Positions 33,565 to 42,514 are shown, numbered from the stretch's first letter. The stretch: DNA of 64,000 nucleotides from Solirhodobacter olei (GCF_004010155.1 NZ_RRYH01000015.1:1-64000); one strand, 5' to 3'. The notes: generated from the letters alone by a model not told the origin. A program made the numbers and translations.

Positions 33565-34964
33565 GCCCGGCCGGGGCCCTTCCGGACGGCCCGCTCGTCG
33601 CCTTCTACGGCGACGACTTCACCGGCGCGTCGGCGGTGATGGAGGTGATGGCCTTCGCCGGGCTGCAATCGGTGATGTTCCTCGACATCCCCGACGCCGC
33701 CAGCCTCGCCCGCTTCCCCGCCGCCCGCTGCATTGGCATCGCGGGCATCGCCCGCTCGCAGCCGCCCGGCTGGATGGCGCGAGAGCTGCCGCCGGTCTTT
33801 GCCGCGCTGGAACGCCTCGGCGCCCCGGTCATCCAATACAAGATCTGCTCCACTCTCGATTCCGCGCCCCATATCGGCTCCATCGGCGCGGCGCTGGAGA
33901 TCGCCCTGCCGATCGTCTCCCGCCGCCCCGACGTTGCCGGGTGGCAGCCGCTGGTGGTCGCCGCCCCGGCGATCCGCCGTTACCAGGCCTTTGGCACCCT
34001 CTTCGCCGCCTTCGGGGCGGAGGTGTTCCGGCTCGACCTCCACCCGGTGATGCGCCGCCACCCCGTCACCCCGATGGACGAGGCCGATGTCCGCGCCCAT
34101 CTCTCCCGCCAGACCGCCCACCCCTTCGCCCTCATCGACCTGCTGGCGCTGAAATCCGGCGCTGCCCAAACCCGCCTCAACGAGATCCGCGCCGCCGGCA
34201 ACGCCGCCGTCGCCCTTGACGTGATCGACGAGGAGACGCTGGTCGCCGCCGGCGCGCTGATATGGGCCAACCGCGCCGGCGGGCTTTTTGCCTTGGGCTC
34301 CCAGGGCCTCGAATATGCGCTCGTCGCCCATTGGCACGCGGCGGGCCTGTTGCCGCCGCCGCCGACCCCGCCGCGCCCTGCGGCAACGGCGCTCCTGCCC
34401 ACGGTCTCTGGCTCGGTCTCCGCCACCACCGCGGAGCAGATCGCCTGGGCCGCCGACCACGGCTTCACCCCGATCGCCCTTGAAGCCGCCGCTGCGACCG
34501 ATCCCGCTCGTTGGCAGGTGGCGCTCGACACCGCCGCCGCGGAAGCCGCGGCCGCCCTCGCCGCCGGCCGCTCGCCGCTCGTGGCCACCGCTCGCGGCCC
34601 GGAGGATCCCGCCGTCGCCCGCCTCGCCGAGGCGCTGGCCCGCAGCGCGGCTGAGCCCGCCGCCGTCAACCAGCGGATCGGCGAGGGGCTCGGCCTGATC
34701 CTCGCGCGCCTTCTACGCCACCCCGGCATCAGCCGTGCCGCCGTCCTCGGCGGCGACAGCTCCGGCCATGCCTGTCGCGCCCTCGGCATCACTGCGCTCG
34801 AGGCCGTGGCGCCCCTCGCCCCAGGCTGTCCACTTTGCCGCGCACATGGCTCGGCTGCACCGGTCGACGGGCTCGAAATCGCACTGAAGGGCGGCCAGAT
34901 GGGCCCGCCCGATATTCTGGGAATCATTCGCGCCGGTGGCGCAACAGCACATGGGAGTACATAA
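33561..34964 (+). CDS. oiaK: 3-oxo-isoapionate kinase OiaK (DUF1537/four-carbon acid sugar kinase family), 467 aa
   Basis: ATP-dependent kinase of the DUF1537 (PF07005/PF17042) family. The N-terminal substrate domain begins with 'LVAFYGDDFTGASAVMEV' (D18-D19), and the C-terminal nucleotide domain has 'LPTVSGSVSATTAEQIAWA' and 'RAAVLGGDSSGHACRALG'. It would phosphorylate 3-oxo-isoapionate at C4 for the adjacent RuBisCO-like enzyme. Its ATG overlaps the upstream stop (ATGA) and it is followed after one base by apnO. The gene is notably rich in GC and Ala. Confidence 0.85.
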   Translation: MSPAGALPDGPLVAFYGDDFTGASAVMEVMAFAGLQSVMFLDIPDAASLARFPAARCIGIAGIARSQPPGWMARELPPVFAALERLGAPVIQYKICSTLDSAPHIGSIGAALEIALPIVSRRPDVAGWQPLVVAAPAIRRYQAFGTLFAAFGAEVFRLDLHPVMRRHPVTPMDEADVRAHLSRQTAHPFALIDLLALKSGAAQTRLNEIRAAGNAAVALDVIDEETLVAAGALIWANRAGGLFALGSQGLEYALVAHWHAAGLLPPPPTPPRPAATALLPTVSGSVSATTAEQIAWAADHGFTPIALEAAAATDPARWQVALDTAAAEAAAALAAGRSPLVATARGPEDPAVARLAEALARSAAEPAAVNQRIGEGLGLILARLLRHPGISRAAVLGGDSSGHACRALGITALEAVAPLAPGCPLCRAHGSAAPVDGLEIALKGGQMGPPDILGIIRAGGATAHGST

Positions 34965-34965
34965 A

Positions 34966-35811
34966 ATGACCAAGATAGCATTGCTCGGCGCCGGCGGGAA
35001 AATGGGCCTCCGGCTTTCGAAGAACCTCCAGGGCACGCGCTTCGACGTCGCCCATGTTGAGGTCTCAGCAGAAGGCCGCGATCGGCTAAAGGCTGCAACC
35101 GGCATCGACTGCATCGAACAGGGCCAGGCCCTCTCTCGCGCCGATGCTGTGGTAATGGCGGTGCCGGACCGGATGATCGGCAAGGTCCTCACCACCTTCG
35201 TCGCCGATCTCGACCCAGGTACTTCTGTCATCATGCTCGACGCCGCCGCCCCGCATGCTGGCGAATTACCGAAAAGGCCGGACGTGACCTATTTCGTCAC
35301 CCATCCCTGCCACCCGCCAATCTTCAACGACGAGACCGAGTTCGAGGCCCGTACCGACTTCTTTGGCGGCGTGAAGGCCAAGCAGCATATCGTCTGCGCT
35401 CTGATGCAGGGCCCGGAGGCGCATTATGCGCTCTGCGAGGAGGTTGCCCGCACCATCTATGCCCCGGTCATGTCCGCCCACCGCTGCACGGTGGAACAGA
35501 TGGCGATCCTCGAGCCCGCGCTCTCCGAAACCGTGGGGGCCACACTGTCGCTGGCGCTGCGTGAGGCGACAGAGGAGGCCATCCGCCGCGGCGTGCCGCG
35601 CCAGGCCGCGGTGGACTTCATGCTGGGCCATCTCAACATCGAAATTTCCATCGCCTTTGAGATCTTTAAGGAGGGCAAGTTCTCCGACGGAGCGCTGCAG
35701 GCCATCGAGCAAGCAAAGCCTCAAATCTTTCGCGACGGCTGGCTCGACCGCGTCTTTGCTTCCGAGGCGGTAATGCAGTCGGTCAAGGACATTTGCAACC
35801 CGCCGTCATAG
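34966..35811 (+). CDS. apnO: D-apionate oxidoisomerase ApnO, 281 aa
   Basis: NAD-dependent oxidoreductase that oxidises and isomerises D-apionate to 3-oxo-isoapionate. N-terminal Rossmann fold 'KIALLGAGGKMGLRLSKNL', then 'FVTHPCHPPIFNDETEFEA' and the helical C-terminal domain with 'AHRCTVEQMAILEPALSET' and 'DFMLGHLNIEISIAFEIF'. It belongs to the phosphogluconate-dehydrogenase-like group in which ApnO was assigned. The ATG at 34966 follows the oiaK stop by one base. It closes the operon; no D-apiose dehydrogenase is seen in the window. Confidence 0.85.
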   Translation: MTKIALLGAGGKMGLRLSKNLQGTRFDVAHVEVSAEGRDRLKAATGIDCIEQGQALSRADAVVMAVPDRMIGKVLTTFVADLDPGTSVIMLDAAAPHAGELPKRPDVTYFVTHPCHPPIFNDETEFEARTDFFGGVKAKQHIVCALMQGPEAHYALCEEVARTIYAPVMSAHRCTVEQMAILEPALSETVGATLSLALREATEEAIRRGVPRQAAVDFMLGHLNIEISIAFEIFKEGKFSDGALQAIEQAKPQIFRDGWLDRVFASEAVMQSVKDICNPPS

Positions 35812-36106
35812 CCAGCGCTTGTCGGGGAAAGGTGTTTGCGACATCTATAGTTCGGCAATAAACGTGCAGCGATTGCAGCCAATGGCTGTGATCGCGTCGA
35901 GCTTTTCTCGTTTCCGCTTGAATGAGCAAACGGTCGCGATCGCAAATCAAAAACAATTGTGAGGTATGCGGACCGGAGCCATCCCGACGCAGACCCTATC
36001 AGGTGAGCCTATTCCTGGCCGCGGCCGATAGGGCGACGTGACCGGCCCTTTGTAGTCATTCGAGTGCCAAACCGACGCCGCGACGCAGCATCCGCAAAGC
36101 TGACAC

Positions 36107-36580
36107 TCAGACCAGGGCTCTTCGGGAAATCAACAAGCCATCGGCATCGCAGTAGACGTAGTCCCCCGGCCGAAAAGTCGTCCCGCCAATTTCAACGGGC
36201 ACTTCCTGACTTCCGATGCCAGCGCCGGCGCTTCTCCTTGGTGTCACACCGAGGCACCGCACACCGACCTCAAGGCAATCGATTTCGTCGCGGTCCCGGA
36301 TGGCGCCGTGAATAATGATGCCCGCCCAATCATTATGGAAAAGAAGGCCCGCCATCTTATCTCCGAACAGCGCGCTTTGAAGGGACCCTCCTCCGTCGAC
36401 CACCAGTACGCGACCTTTACCCGGCATCTCGAGCTCGGATTTCAGAAGAGCATGATCCTCGAAGCACTGCAGCGTCGCAACGGGCCCGAAGAACGAACGC
36501 TTCCGGCCGAGGATCAGAAACGAGAGGGAACAGACCTCGACCTCCGAGCTAAACGCATCGTGGATATCTGCCGTTTTCAT
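36107..36580 (-). CDS. RraA-fold aldolase/decarboxylase (HMG/CHA aldolase type), 157 aa
   Basis: Short RraA-like protein of the length of E. coli RraA, with 'FEDHALLKSELEMPGKGRVL' and 'VVDGGGSLQSALFGD'. It carries the D-X20-R-D pattern of 4-hydroxy-4-methyl-2-oxoglutarate/4-carboxy-4-hydroxy-2-oxoadipate aldolases: D in 'LFGDKMAG', 20 residues, then 'IRDRDE'. True RNase E regulators lack the final aspartate of this motif, so a metal-dependent aldolase or oxaloacetate decarboxylase is more likely. It is the last gene of the TRAP/aconitase operon, about 50 bases after the aconitase-like gene. Confidence 0.75.
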   Translation of the reverse strand: MKTADIHDAFSSEVEVCSLSFLILGRKRSFFGPVATLQCFEDHALLKSELEMPGKGRVLVVDGGGSLQSALFGDKMAGLLFHNDWAGIIIHGAIRDRDEIDCLEVGVRCLGVTPRRSAGAGIGSQEVPVEIGGTTFRPGDYVYCDADGLLISRRALV

Positions 36581-36629
36581 GAGGTTAGCCCGCTATCAAA
36601 ACGATATTGCCGTTCGGACAATACAAACT

Positions 36630-38564
36630 TCATTCGGGATGCGCGGCCCGCAGGTTCGCGAAGCCGCAGACCTTGCCGGCGATCGCGCTCGCCACGACCG
36701 TCGCCGGACTCGCGAGCCAGGTCGTGCCAGGCCCGCCCCGCCCTGGGAAGTTTCGGTTGATCGCCGAGATCGTCACCTGGCCCGGATCGGTCGAAACCCC
36801 GGGGCCACATTGACCACAGGCACCGCAGGATGGGCCCAGAATTTCGGCGCCGATGCCACGGAAAGCGTCCATGTAACCCTTCTTCTCACAGTAATCGCGC
36901 ACCTGCAGGGTGCCGCACTGGAGGTAGAGCTTGGTCTCCGGAGGAACGCTCAGGCCCCGTTCGAAGGCCCATTGGGCGACCTCGTGATAGGCGTCGAAGT
37001 CGTCCCTCTTTCCGGCGGTGCAGGATCCTCCGTAGGCGATGTCGACATGGACGGTGTCAGAGAACGTCTCAAGCGCGAGCCCGTTACCGGGATCGCCGGG
37101 GCTTGCGAGCATCGGGCCGACCCGGGAGCAGTCGATAGTGAGCACATCGGCATAGATCGCCTCCGGATCGGATTGCATCCAGTCCTCGAGTTGGAAATCG
37201 ACCGCCCGGCGCTCTCGCAGGAACGCGACCGTCGTTGCGTCCGGCGCACAGATGCCGGTCAGCCCGCCCATCTCGGCCACCATGTTAGTCAGTGTCGCGC
37301 GCGCGTCCACGCTCATGGCATCGATCACTGGGCCTGCGAATTCGAAGATCTTGCCAAGGCCGCCACCTTCGCGGATGAGCGAACTCGCGAGAATGGTGAG
37401 GGCGACATCCTTGGCCGACACACCGGGCGGCAGCTCGCCCTCCAGCCGTACGAGCAGGCTTTCGGCCATCGTCAGGCGGCAAGCCCCGGTGACGAACGCG
37501 TTCGCCATGTCCGTGGTCCCGATGCCATACGCAAAGCAACCGACCGCACCGAGGTGCGTCGTATGGCTGTCGGTTCCGACGATGAGCTGGCCGGGCAACG
37601 CATAAAGCTCGGTCATCATCGCGTGGCTGATGCCTTCCGATCCCTCCTCACCTACGAGATAGCCGTGGCTTTTCAATCCGTACTCTCGTTCGAACGCCCT
37701 GTGGGCCTGGGATAGCGCGCGAACGCCCGGAAGCAGCCCCTGCGACAGATGCGTGGGCGAGCGGTGGGAATAGGAGAGATGGTCCTCGAAGAGCAGGATG
37801 GTTCCAGGATTCCTGAGGGCCAGCGGCCGTCCGAAGCGGTCGTGCAGCATATGCGCGGCCATCCCGGTGTAATACTCGTGGATGAAGCGCCAGTCGGCTC
37901 GCACGAAGCCGCCGGTTCCGGGCCGCATGTCCCAGTCGAGCCCCTCGACCTGAAGGCGGGCCCTGGCGACAATCTTCTGAGCAAGCGTCTGCGGGCCGGC
38001 GGGCGTATCGCCGACAGGCCTGGCATGGGCAAGGTGGCGCTCTCCGAAGCTCAGCAGCCCACCCTCCCTCAGGATTGCCGAGGCAAGGGAGTCGCGGCCG
38101 GCGACGAGCTCTTCCAACGGGATATCCTCGCCCGCCCGGATCCGATCGATCAGCCCGAAGTCGCTCGAGGTGAAGATGCCAAGATTGTCGCAGTTCTGCC
38201 GGTAGATGCGCTCGAAGCTCTCGGCGATCACCAGCCGGATACCGGCCGAGCGCTCAGCCAGAGGCGAATGCTCTCGTGACGAGCCCTTGCCGTAGCGCTT
38301 TCCGGCCACGAGCACCGAGAACCCGCCCCGGGCAAGCGTTCCCTCGCCAATCGCCTTGACGCCCCCGAACACAGTCCCGGTGTGGGCGTAACGGCCAAGC
38401 GTCTCGTCGAAATTCAGGAGCACCGGCAGCGGGGTAATCTCGTCTGTCGAAACATTCGAGCGACGCGGCGACGCCTCTTCCAGACCGAGGTCCGCACCGG
38501 CGAGTTGCGCCGACATCGCTGCGGCGTCATCGCTCAGGATTAGGATGCGTCCAGAGAACTTCAT
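36630..38564 (-). CDS. Aconitase/isopropylmalate-dehydratase family protein with swivel domain first, 644 aa
   Basis: [4Fe-4S] hydro-lyase. The N-terminal about 200 residues form the swivel (LeuD-like) domain ('GKRYGKGSSREHSPLAERSA', 'ESFERIYRQNCDNLGIF'). The rest is the catalytic LeuC-like domain ('IVGTDSHTTHLGAVGCFAYG') with cluster cysteines in 'YGGSCTAGKRDD' and 'GPSCGACGQCGPG'. This order is opposite to AcnA and to LeuC-LeuD fusions, and resembles AcnB without its N-terminal HEAT domain. The ATG overlaps the TRAP permease stop (ATGA). Substrate unknown; with a carboxylate importer and an aldolase next door, isomerisation or hydration of an imported di- or tricarboxylate is likely. Confidence 0.85.
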   Translation of the reverse strand: MKFSGRILILSDDAAAMSAQLAGADLGLEEASPRRSNVSTDEITPLPVLLNFDETLGRYAHTGTVFGGVKAIGEGTLARGGFSVLVAGKRYGKGSSREHSPLAERSAGIRLVIAESFERIYRQNCDNLGIFTSSDFGLIDRIRAGEDIPLEELVAGRDSLASAILREGGLLSFGERHLAHARPVGDTPAGPQTLAQKIVARARLQVEGLDWDMRPGTGGFVRADWRFIHEYYTGMAAHMLHDRFGRPLALRNPGTILLFEDHLSYSHRSPTHLSQGLLPGVRALSQAHRAFEREYGLKSHGYLVGEEGSEGISHAMMTELYALPGQLIVGTDSHTTHLGAVGCFAYGIGTTDMANAFVTGACRLTMAESLLVRLEGELPPGVSAKDVALTILASSLIREGGGLGKIFEFAGPVIDAMSVDARATLTNMVAEMGGLTGICAPDATTVAFLRERRAVDFQLEDWMQSDPEAIYADVLTIDCSRVGPMLASPGDPGNGLALETFSDTVHVDIAYGGSCTAGKRDDFDAYHEVAQWAFERGLSVPPETKLYLQCGTLQVRDYCEKKGYMDAFRGIGAEILGPSCGACGQCGPGVSTDPGQVTISAINRNFPGRGGPGTTWLASPATVVASAIAGKVCGFANLRAAHPE

Positions 38565-39847
38565 CGTACTCCCACCGTGTTGTTGGCAACGAAAAGGACG
38601 AGCTGGGGCACCGCCACGAGCAACAGCAGGGTGAGCAGCATCAGCAGCACGTAGGGGAAAGATCCGCGGATGATCCTCGACATCGGCGCCCGGGTGATGG
38701 CCTGGATCGTGAAGAGGTTCATGCCGACCGGCGGCGTAATCATCGCCACCTCGAGATTCACAACCAGTAGGACGCCGTACCAAACCGGGTCGATGTGCAG
38801 GTGGATCATCGCCGGCAGCGTGATCGGCGCCGTGATCAGGATGATCGCAATGCTTTCGAGGAACATGCCGAGCACGATGATCAGCGCCATCATCGCCAGG
38901 ACAAACTCGATCCGCCCCATCCCAGAGGCCGTCATCGCCTCAACGATCTGCTGCGGCACCCGCATCATCGTCAGCACGTGGGAAAAAACCGTAGCGCCTG
39001 CCAGGATCATGAACAGCAGCCCAGAGAGCTGCGCCGCCTCGATCGCGGCCTCCCAGATTTCGCGCAGCCCGACGGTACGGTAGATGAAGACGGTTATGAG
39101 GAGTGCGAGCCAGGCGCCGGCGGCAGCGGCCTCTGTCGCGGTGAAGACGCCGAGATACATTCCGCCGAGCACGAAGACCGGCAGTGTTCCCGCCCAGGCG
39201 GATTTCTGGAGCGCCTGCCCCATCTCGGTCAGGCCTGCCATCTTCTCGCGCGTCATGTTCGGCGCGCGTGAAGCGCGGAACGAGGCCCACAGGATGAAGA
39301 CGCCGGCCATCAGGATACCGGGGACGATACCGCCCATGAAGAGCTTGCCGATCGATGTATCGGTAGAGACGCCATAGAGGATCATCGGGGCGGAGGGCGG
39401 GATCAGAATGCCCAGCGTGCCCCCTGCCGCGACGACCCCATAGGCCAGTCGCTCGTCATAGCCGAAGCGGAGCATCTGAGGGATTGCGACGGCGCCGATT
39501 GTCAGCGCAGTTGCTACGCTCGAACCGGAGATCGCAGCGAAAAGCGTGCAGGCGAGGATGGTAGCGATGGCGAGCCCGCCAGGCAGGTGCCGGGTGAATG
39601 TATAGGCAGTGTCGTAGATGTCGTCGACGACGCGGCCCTTGATCATGATATGGGCCATGAATCCGAAGAGCGGGATCGCCACGAGCAGGTATTCGTTCAC
39701 CTGGTTGAAGATGACGCCCGAAATGCCGCCGAGGCCGCCCTCGAACATATAGAGCATCGCGCCGCCATAGATGGTCAGGCCGGCGAAGATAGGCACTCCC
39801 GTGAACAGGAGGACGAGCAGTGTTGCGAGGATGAGAAAGATGATCAT
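38561..39847 (-). CDS. dctM: TRAP transporter large permease (DctM), 428 aa
   Basis: Twelve-helix membrane subunit of a TRAP importer. Motifs: 'LLVAIPLFGFMAHIMIKG', 'SGSSVATALTIGAVAIPQM', 'GTLGILIPPSAPMILYGV' and 'PPVGMNLFTIQAI'. The ATG at 39847 overlaps the DctQ stop (ATGA), which excludes the longer upstream frame. It couples solute uptake to a sodium or proton gradient together with DctQ and the binding protein. Confidence 0.92.
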   Translation of the reverse strand: MIIFLILATLLVLLFTGVPIFAGLTIYGGAMLYMFEGGLGGISGVIFNQVNEYLLVAIPLFGFMAHIMIKGRVVDDIYDTAYTFTRHLPGGLAIATILACTLFAAISGSSVATALTIGAVAIPQMLRFGYDERLAYGVVAAGGTLGILIPPSAPMILYGVSTDTSIGKLFMGGIVPGILMAGVFILWASFRASRAPNMTREKMAGLTEMGQALQKSAWAGTLPVFVLGGMYLGVFTATEAAAAGAWLALLITVFIYRTVGLREIWEAAIEAAQLSGLLFMILAGATVFSHVLTMMRVPQQIVEAMTASGMGRIEFVLAMMALIIVLGMFLESIAIILITAPITLPAMIHLHIDPVWYGVLLVVNLEVAMITPPVGMNLFTIQAITRAPMSRIIRGSFPYVLLMLLTLLLLVAVPQLVLFVANNTVGVR

Positions 39848-40398
39848 TTTGAGCTCGCTTCCCGCGACACACCGGACCATCCGTCCACCGCCTCCCAGAT
39901 CTGGCCGACAGCCACCAGCGCGAGCAGGACGCCGCCCAACGGCAGCAGGAGTTGAAGCAGCCACACAGGCAGTTCGAGCTGTCCCTCCGTCATGATGCCA
40001 ATCAGTTTTGACATCATCGCCGTCTTCCAGCCGTTTAGGATCAGAAGTGCCGAGACACAGAGGACGGCGGAAGCGCCCCAGATGCGGACGACAAGCTGGG
40101 CTCTCCCCCGCAATCCGCCGGTGAGGATGTCGACGCCGATGTGGCCGTTCTGGAGAAGCACCTTGGGCGCCGACAGCATCACCACCGCCGTCAAGGTCAG
40201 CGACACGATCTCGTCGGTCCACTGCAGCGGGTTGCTGAAGACATATCGCATGACCACGGCGATCCCGATCAGGGTGAGATCGAACAAGATCAGCACCGCC
40301 GCGCCGGCCATGCAGAGGTCTACCAGTGCCCGGACTGCACGCGCATACAACCGCAGCCCCCGCGATGGCACCCTCACGATCCCGTAGGAGGCCTCCAT
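39844..40398 (-). CDS. dctQ: TRAP transporter small permease (DctQ), 184 aa
   Basis: Four-helix small membrane subunit. Typical sequence: 'VVMRYVFSNPLQWTDEIVS' and 'QNGHIGVDILTGGLRG'. It lies between the binding-protein gene (7-base gap) and dctM (4-base overlap), the usual PQM order. Start at the ATG at 40398. Confidence 0.9.
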   Translation of the reverse strand: MEASYGIVRVPSRGLRLYARAVRALVDLCMAGAAVLILFDLTLIGIAVVMRYVFSNPLQWTDEIVSLTLTAVVMLSAPKVLLQNGHIGVDILTGGLRGRAQLVVRIWGASAVLCVSALLILNGWKTAMMSKLIGIMTEGQLELPVWLLQLLLPLGGVLLALVAVGQIWEAVDGWSGVSREASSK

Positions 40399-40405
40399 TG
40401 CTCGC

Positions 40406-41398
40406 CTACATCTTCGAAACGAGATCGAGCAGCTTCTGCCCTTCCGCGCCGGTCTGGTCTACGAAAGCCTTGCGGACCGCGGGCTGCATGGCAGCCTTGA
40501 TCGCCGCGTTTTCAGCATCCGTCCAAGCGCGCGCGTCCATACCGACGCGCTTTAGGTTCTCGATGTCCTTCGGGTCGATGCCATCCGTCGGGGTGATCGA
40601 TGCGCTGACGGCCTTGTCAGCGGCCTTGGTGATACCGTCCTGCACGTCCTTCGGCAGTTTGTTCCACCAAGCGGGGTTCACCACGAGGTTGTCGAAGGCC
40701 ACGAATATAGGCGCTGCGCGCCCGTATTTCTGAACCTCATAGAACTTGCGGGAGTAAGCCGCCTGAACACCGGTGATGCCAGCATCAATTACGCCGGTCT
40801 GGAGCGCTTGGTACGTCTCCGACCCGGCCATAACGACGGGTGTCGCCCCCATCGCGACCAACCCCTTGTCGAAAAGCGGGGAAAGGCCACGGATTTTCAC
40901 GCCCTTGAAGTCAGCCGGCGTATTCAGCGGATGCCCGTTCGAGGTGAAGATCAGGTCGTTGGTATCGACGATCCAGCCAATATTCTTGACGCCATGCTTC
41001 AGCATTTTGTCGTCGAGGAATTGGGCCGCGGCCGATTTGATGAACGCTCGTTGGGCCTCGGGCGAGCTCACGAGATACGGAATAAGGGTAACCCCCATCT
41101 CGGGAAGGGTGCCGCCCCACTGCAGGTTAACCACGGCCGCCGCTTCAACGTCGCCCGACGCAACCGCCGCAATCTGCTGCTTCGGGGCGTAGAGCTGGGC
41201 TGCCCCGAAAATCTGAACCTTCACCTTGCCATTTGTATCGGCCGCCACGTCCTTGGCAAACTGCTGGAGCAGGATTGCCGTGTGGTGCGTCGGCGGGAAC
41301 TGGTGACTGAGGCGCATCGTGAAGTCCGCCGCCCAGGCCGACGTGCCGATAAGCGCAATCGCTGCCGCACCAACAAAGCTCCTGAAGTTCATTGTCAT
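40406..41398 (-). CDS. dctP: TRAP transporter solute-binding protein (DctP), 330 aa
   Basis: Periplasmic binding protein with signal peptide ('FVGAAAIALIGTSAWA' ending before 'ADFTMRLSHQ'). DctP-family signatures: 'GKVKVQIFGAAQLYAPKQQI', the carboxylate-binding arginine in 'FKGVKIRGLSP' and 'GVIDAGITGVQAAYSRKFYE'. GGAGGAG lies just before the ATG at 41398. Ligand is probably an organic acid, judged by the downstream aconitase-like and aldolase genes. Divergent from the LysR gene. Confidence 0.9.
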   Translation of the reverse strand: MTMNFRSFVGAAAIALIGTSAWAADFTMRLSHQFPPTHHTAILLQQFAKDVAADTNGKVKVQIFGAAQLYAPKQQIAAVASGDVEAAAVVNLQWGGTLPEMGVTLIPYLVSSPEAQRAFIKSAAAQFLDDKMLKHGVKNIGWIVDTNDLIFTSNGHPLNTPADFKGVKIRGLSPLFDKGLVAMGATPVVMAGSETYQALQTGVIDAGITGVQAAYSRKFYEVQKYGRAAPIFVAFDNLVVNPAWWNKLPKDVQDGITKAADKAVSASITPTDGIDPKDIENLKRVGMDARAWTDAENAAIKAAMQPAVRKAFVDQTGAEGQKLLDLVSKM

Positions 41399-41549
41399 GG
41401 TCTCCTCCCGTTGACATTTGGCTCAGCCACGCGCCGCCCCTGCACCCAAATCCCCGCGGGGTGAGGCTGGGATGTGATGCGGCGGTCCTCCCGGCAACTT
41501 CCTTAGCGCAACGATAAAGCCCGAAATATTATAATGTTTGCACTGTTCC

Positions 41550-41566
41550 TCTCTATAATTTAGAGA
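41550..41566. promoter_or_regulatory. Palindrome TCTCTA-N5-TAGAGA, candidate LysR operator
   Basis: Six-bp perfect arms (41550-41555, 41561-41566) around TAATT, only seven bases before the LysR start codon and about 150 bases from the dctP start. LysR-type proteins bind T-N11-A palindromes of this form; the position suits autorepression and control of the divergent TRAP operon. Confidence 0.5.
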
Positions 41567-41572
41567 TCACGA

Positions 41573-42514
41573 ATGGACTTCCGCCAACTGCTGATCTTCA
41601 TTGAGATTTACAAGGCCGGGAGCATCGTCGGTGCAGCAGATTCGGTGCGATCTGCGCCATCCGTGCTGACCCATCACCTGCGCAATCTTGAGCATGAGGT
41701 CGGTGGCCCGCTGTTCGAGCGCCGGTCGCGCGGGGTTGAGCCAACCGACCTCGGGCGGAAGCTCTTTCCCCATGCGCTCGACATCCTCCGTACAATCCGC
41801 CTGGCGAAGCAGAGCCTGCAGGACGCGAAGTCTGAGATCACAGGCAGTGTCTGCGTGAGCCTCGCCTATTCGGCAGTCATCGGCATTGCCGATCTCCTTG
41901 TGGAGAGGGTGCTTTCCCGCCATCCGCTCATCCGCCTCGATATCGTCTCCAGCGTTTCAGGCGTGACCTTCGAGACTCTCTCGAATGCTGGGGTCGATCT
42001 CGCTGTCATCTACAGCCCAAGCCGGGACAGTCGTCTTCGCCTGACGCCCCTTCTTGAGGAGCGATCCGTATGCATCGGGCTGCCCGAGATCGTCGGCGAG
42101 GCGGATCAGGATCTGCCGTTGTCAGAGTTTCTCAAGATGAAATACATCCTGCCGCGCATGAGCGCCCGTGGCCGTGCACCGACCGACAATGCGGAGCACC
42201 AGCGCCTGATTGAAGATCACGCAACCATGTTCACGGAGAATGTCGAAGTCGCGTTCCGCTTCATCACTGGAGGTTACGGCTGCATGATGGGAAGCCGGCT
42301 ATATTCCGACCACCTCAAGCACCGCGGCCTCATTGCCCGTCCACTCATAGACCCGGAAATCACCCGGACGCTCTATCTCTGCGAACGGAGGGACACGCCA
42401 ATAACGCGAGCCATCGAGGCGGTCCGAGCCATCATATTGGAGACGATTGAGACGGCTGTCTCAACCGGCTACTGGCCATGCAGTCGCTTAACAAAAGATG
42501 GAGATCCAGGGTGA
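41573..42514 (+). CDS. LysR-family transcriptional regulator, 313 aa
   Basis: N-terminal winged HTH at residues 1-60 ('MDFRQLLIFIEIYKAGSIVG', 'SVLTHHLRNLEHEVGGPLFE') and a LysR substrate-binding domain (from 'ITGSVCVSLAYSAVIGIADL'). Its sequence includes 'AFRFITGGYGCMMGSRLY'. It is divergent from the TRAP-aconitase-aldolase operon with a palindrome between them, so it is probably the activator of that operon, responding to the imported acid or a product. Confidence 0.92.
   Translation: MDFRQLLIFIEIYKAGSIVGAADSVRSAPSVLTHHLRNLEHEVGGPLFERRSRGVEPTDLGRKLFPHALDILRTIRLAKQSLQDAKSEITGSVCVSLAYSAVIGIADLLVERVLSRHPLIRLDIVSSVSGVTFETLSNAGVDLAVIYSPSRDSRLRLTPLLEERSVCIGLPEIVGEADQDLPLSEFLKMKYILPRMSARGRAPTDNAEHQRLIEDHATMFTENVEVAFRFITGGYGCMMGSRLYSDHLKHRGLIARPLIDPEITRTLYLCERRDTPITRAIEAVRAIILETIETAVSTGYWPCSRLTKDGDPG

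Noticed and set aside
36107-36580. RNase E inhibitor RraA
   Set aside because: Carries the D-X20-R-D aldolase pattern and sits in a carboxylate catabolic operon.
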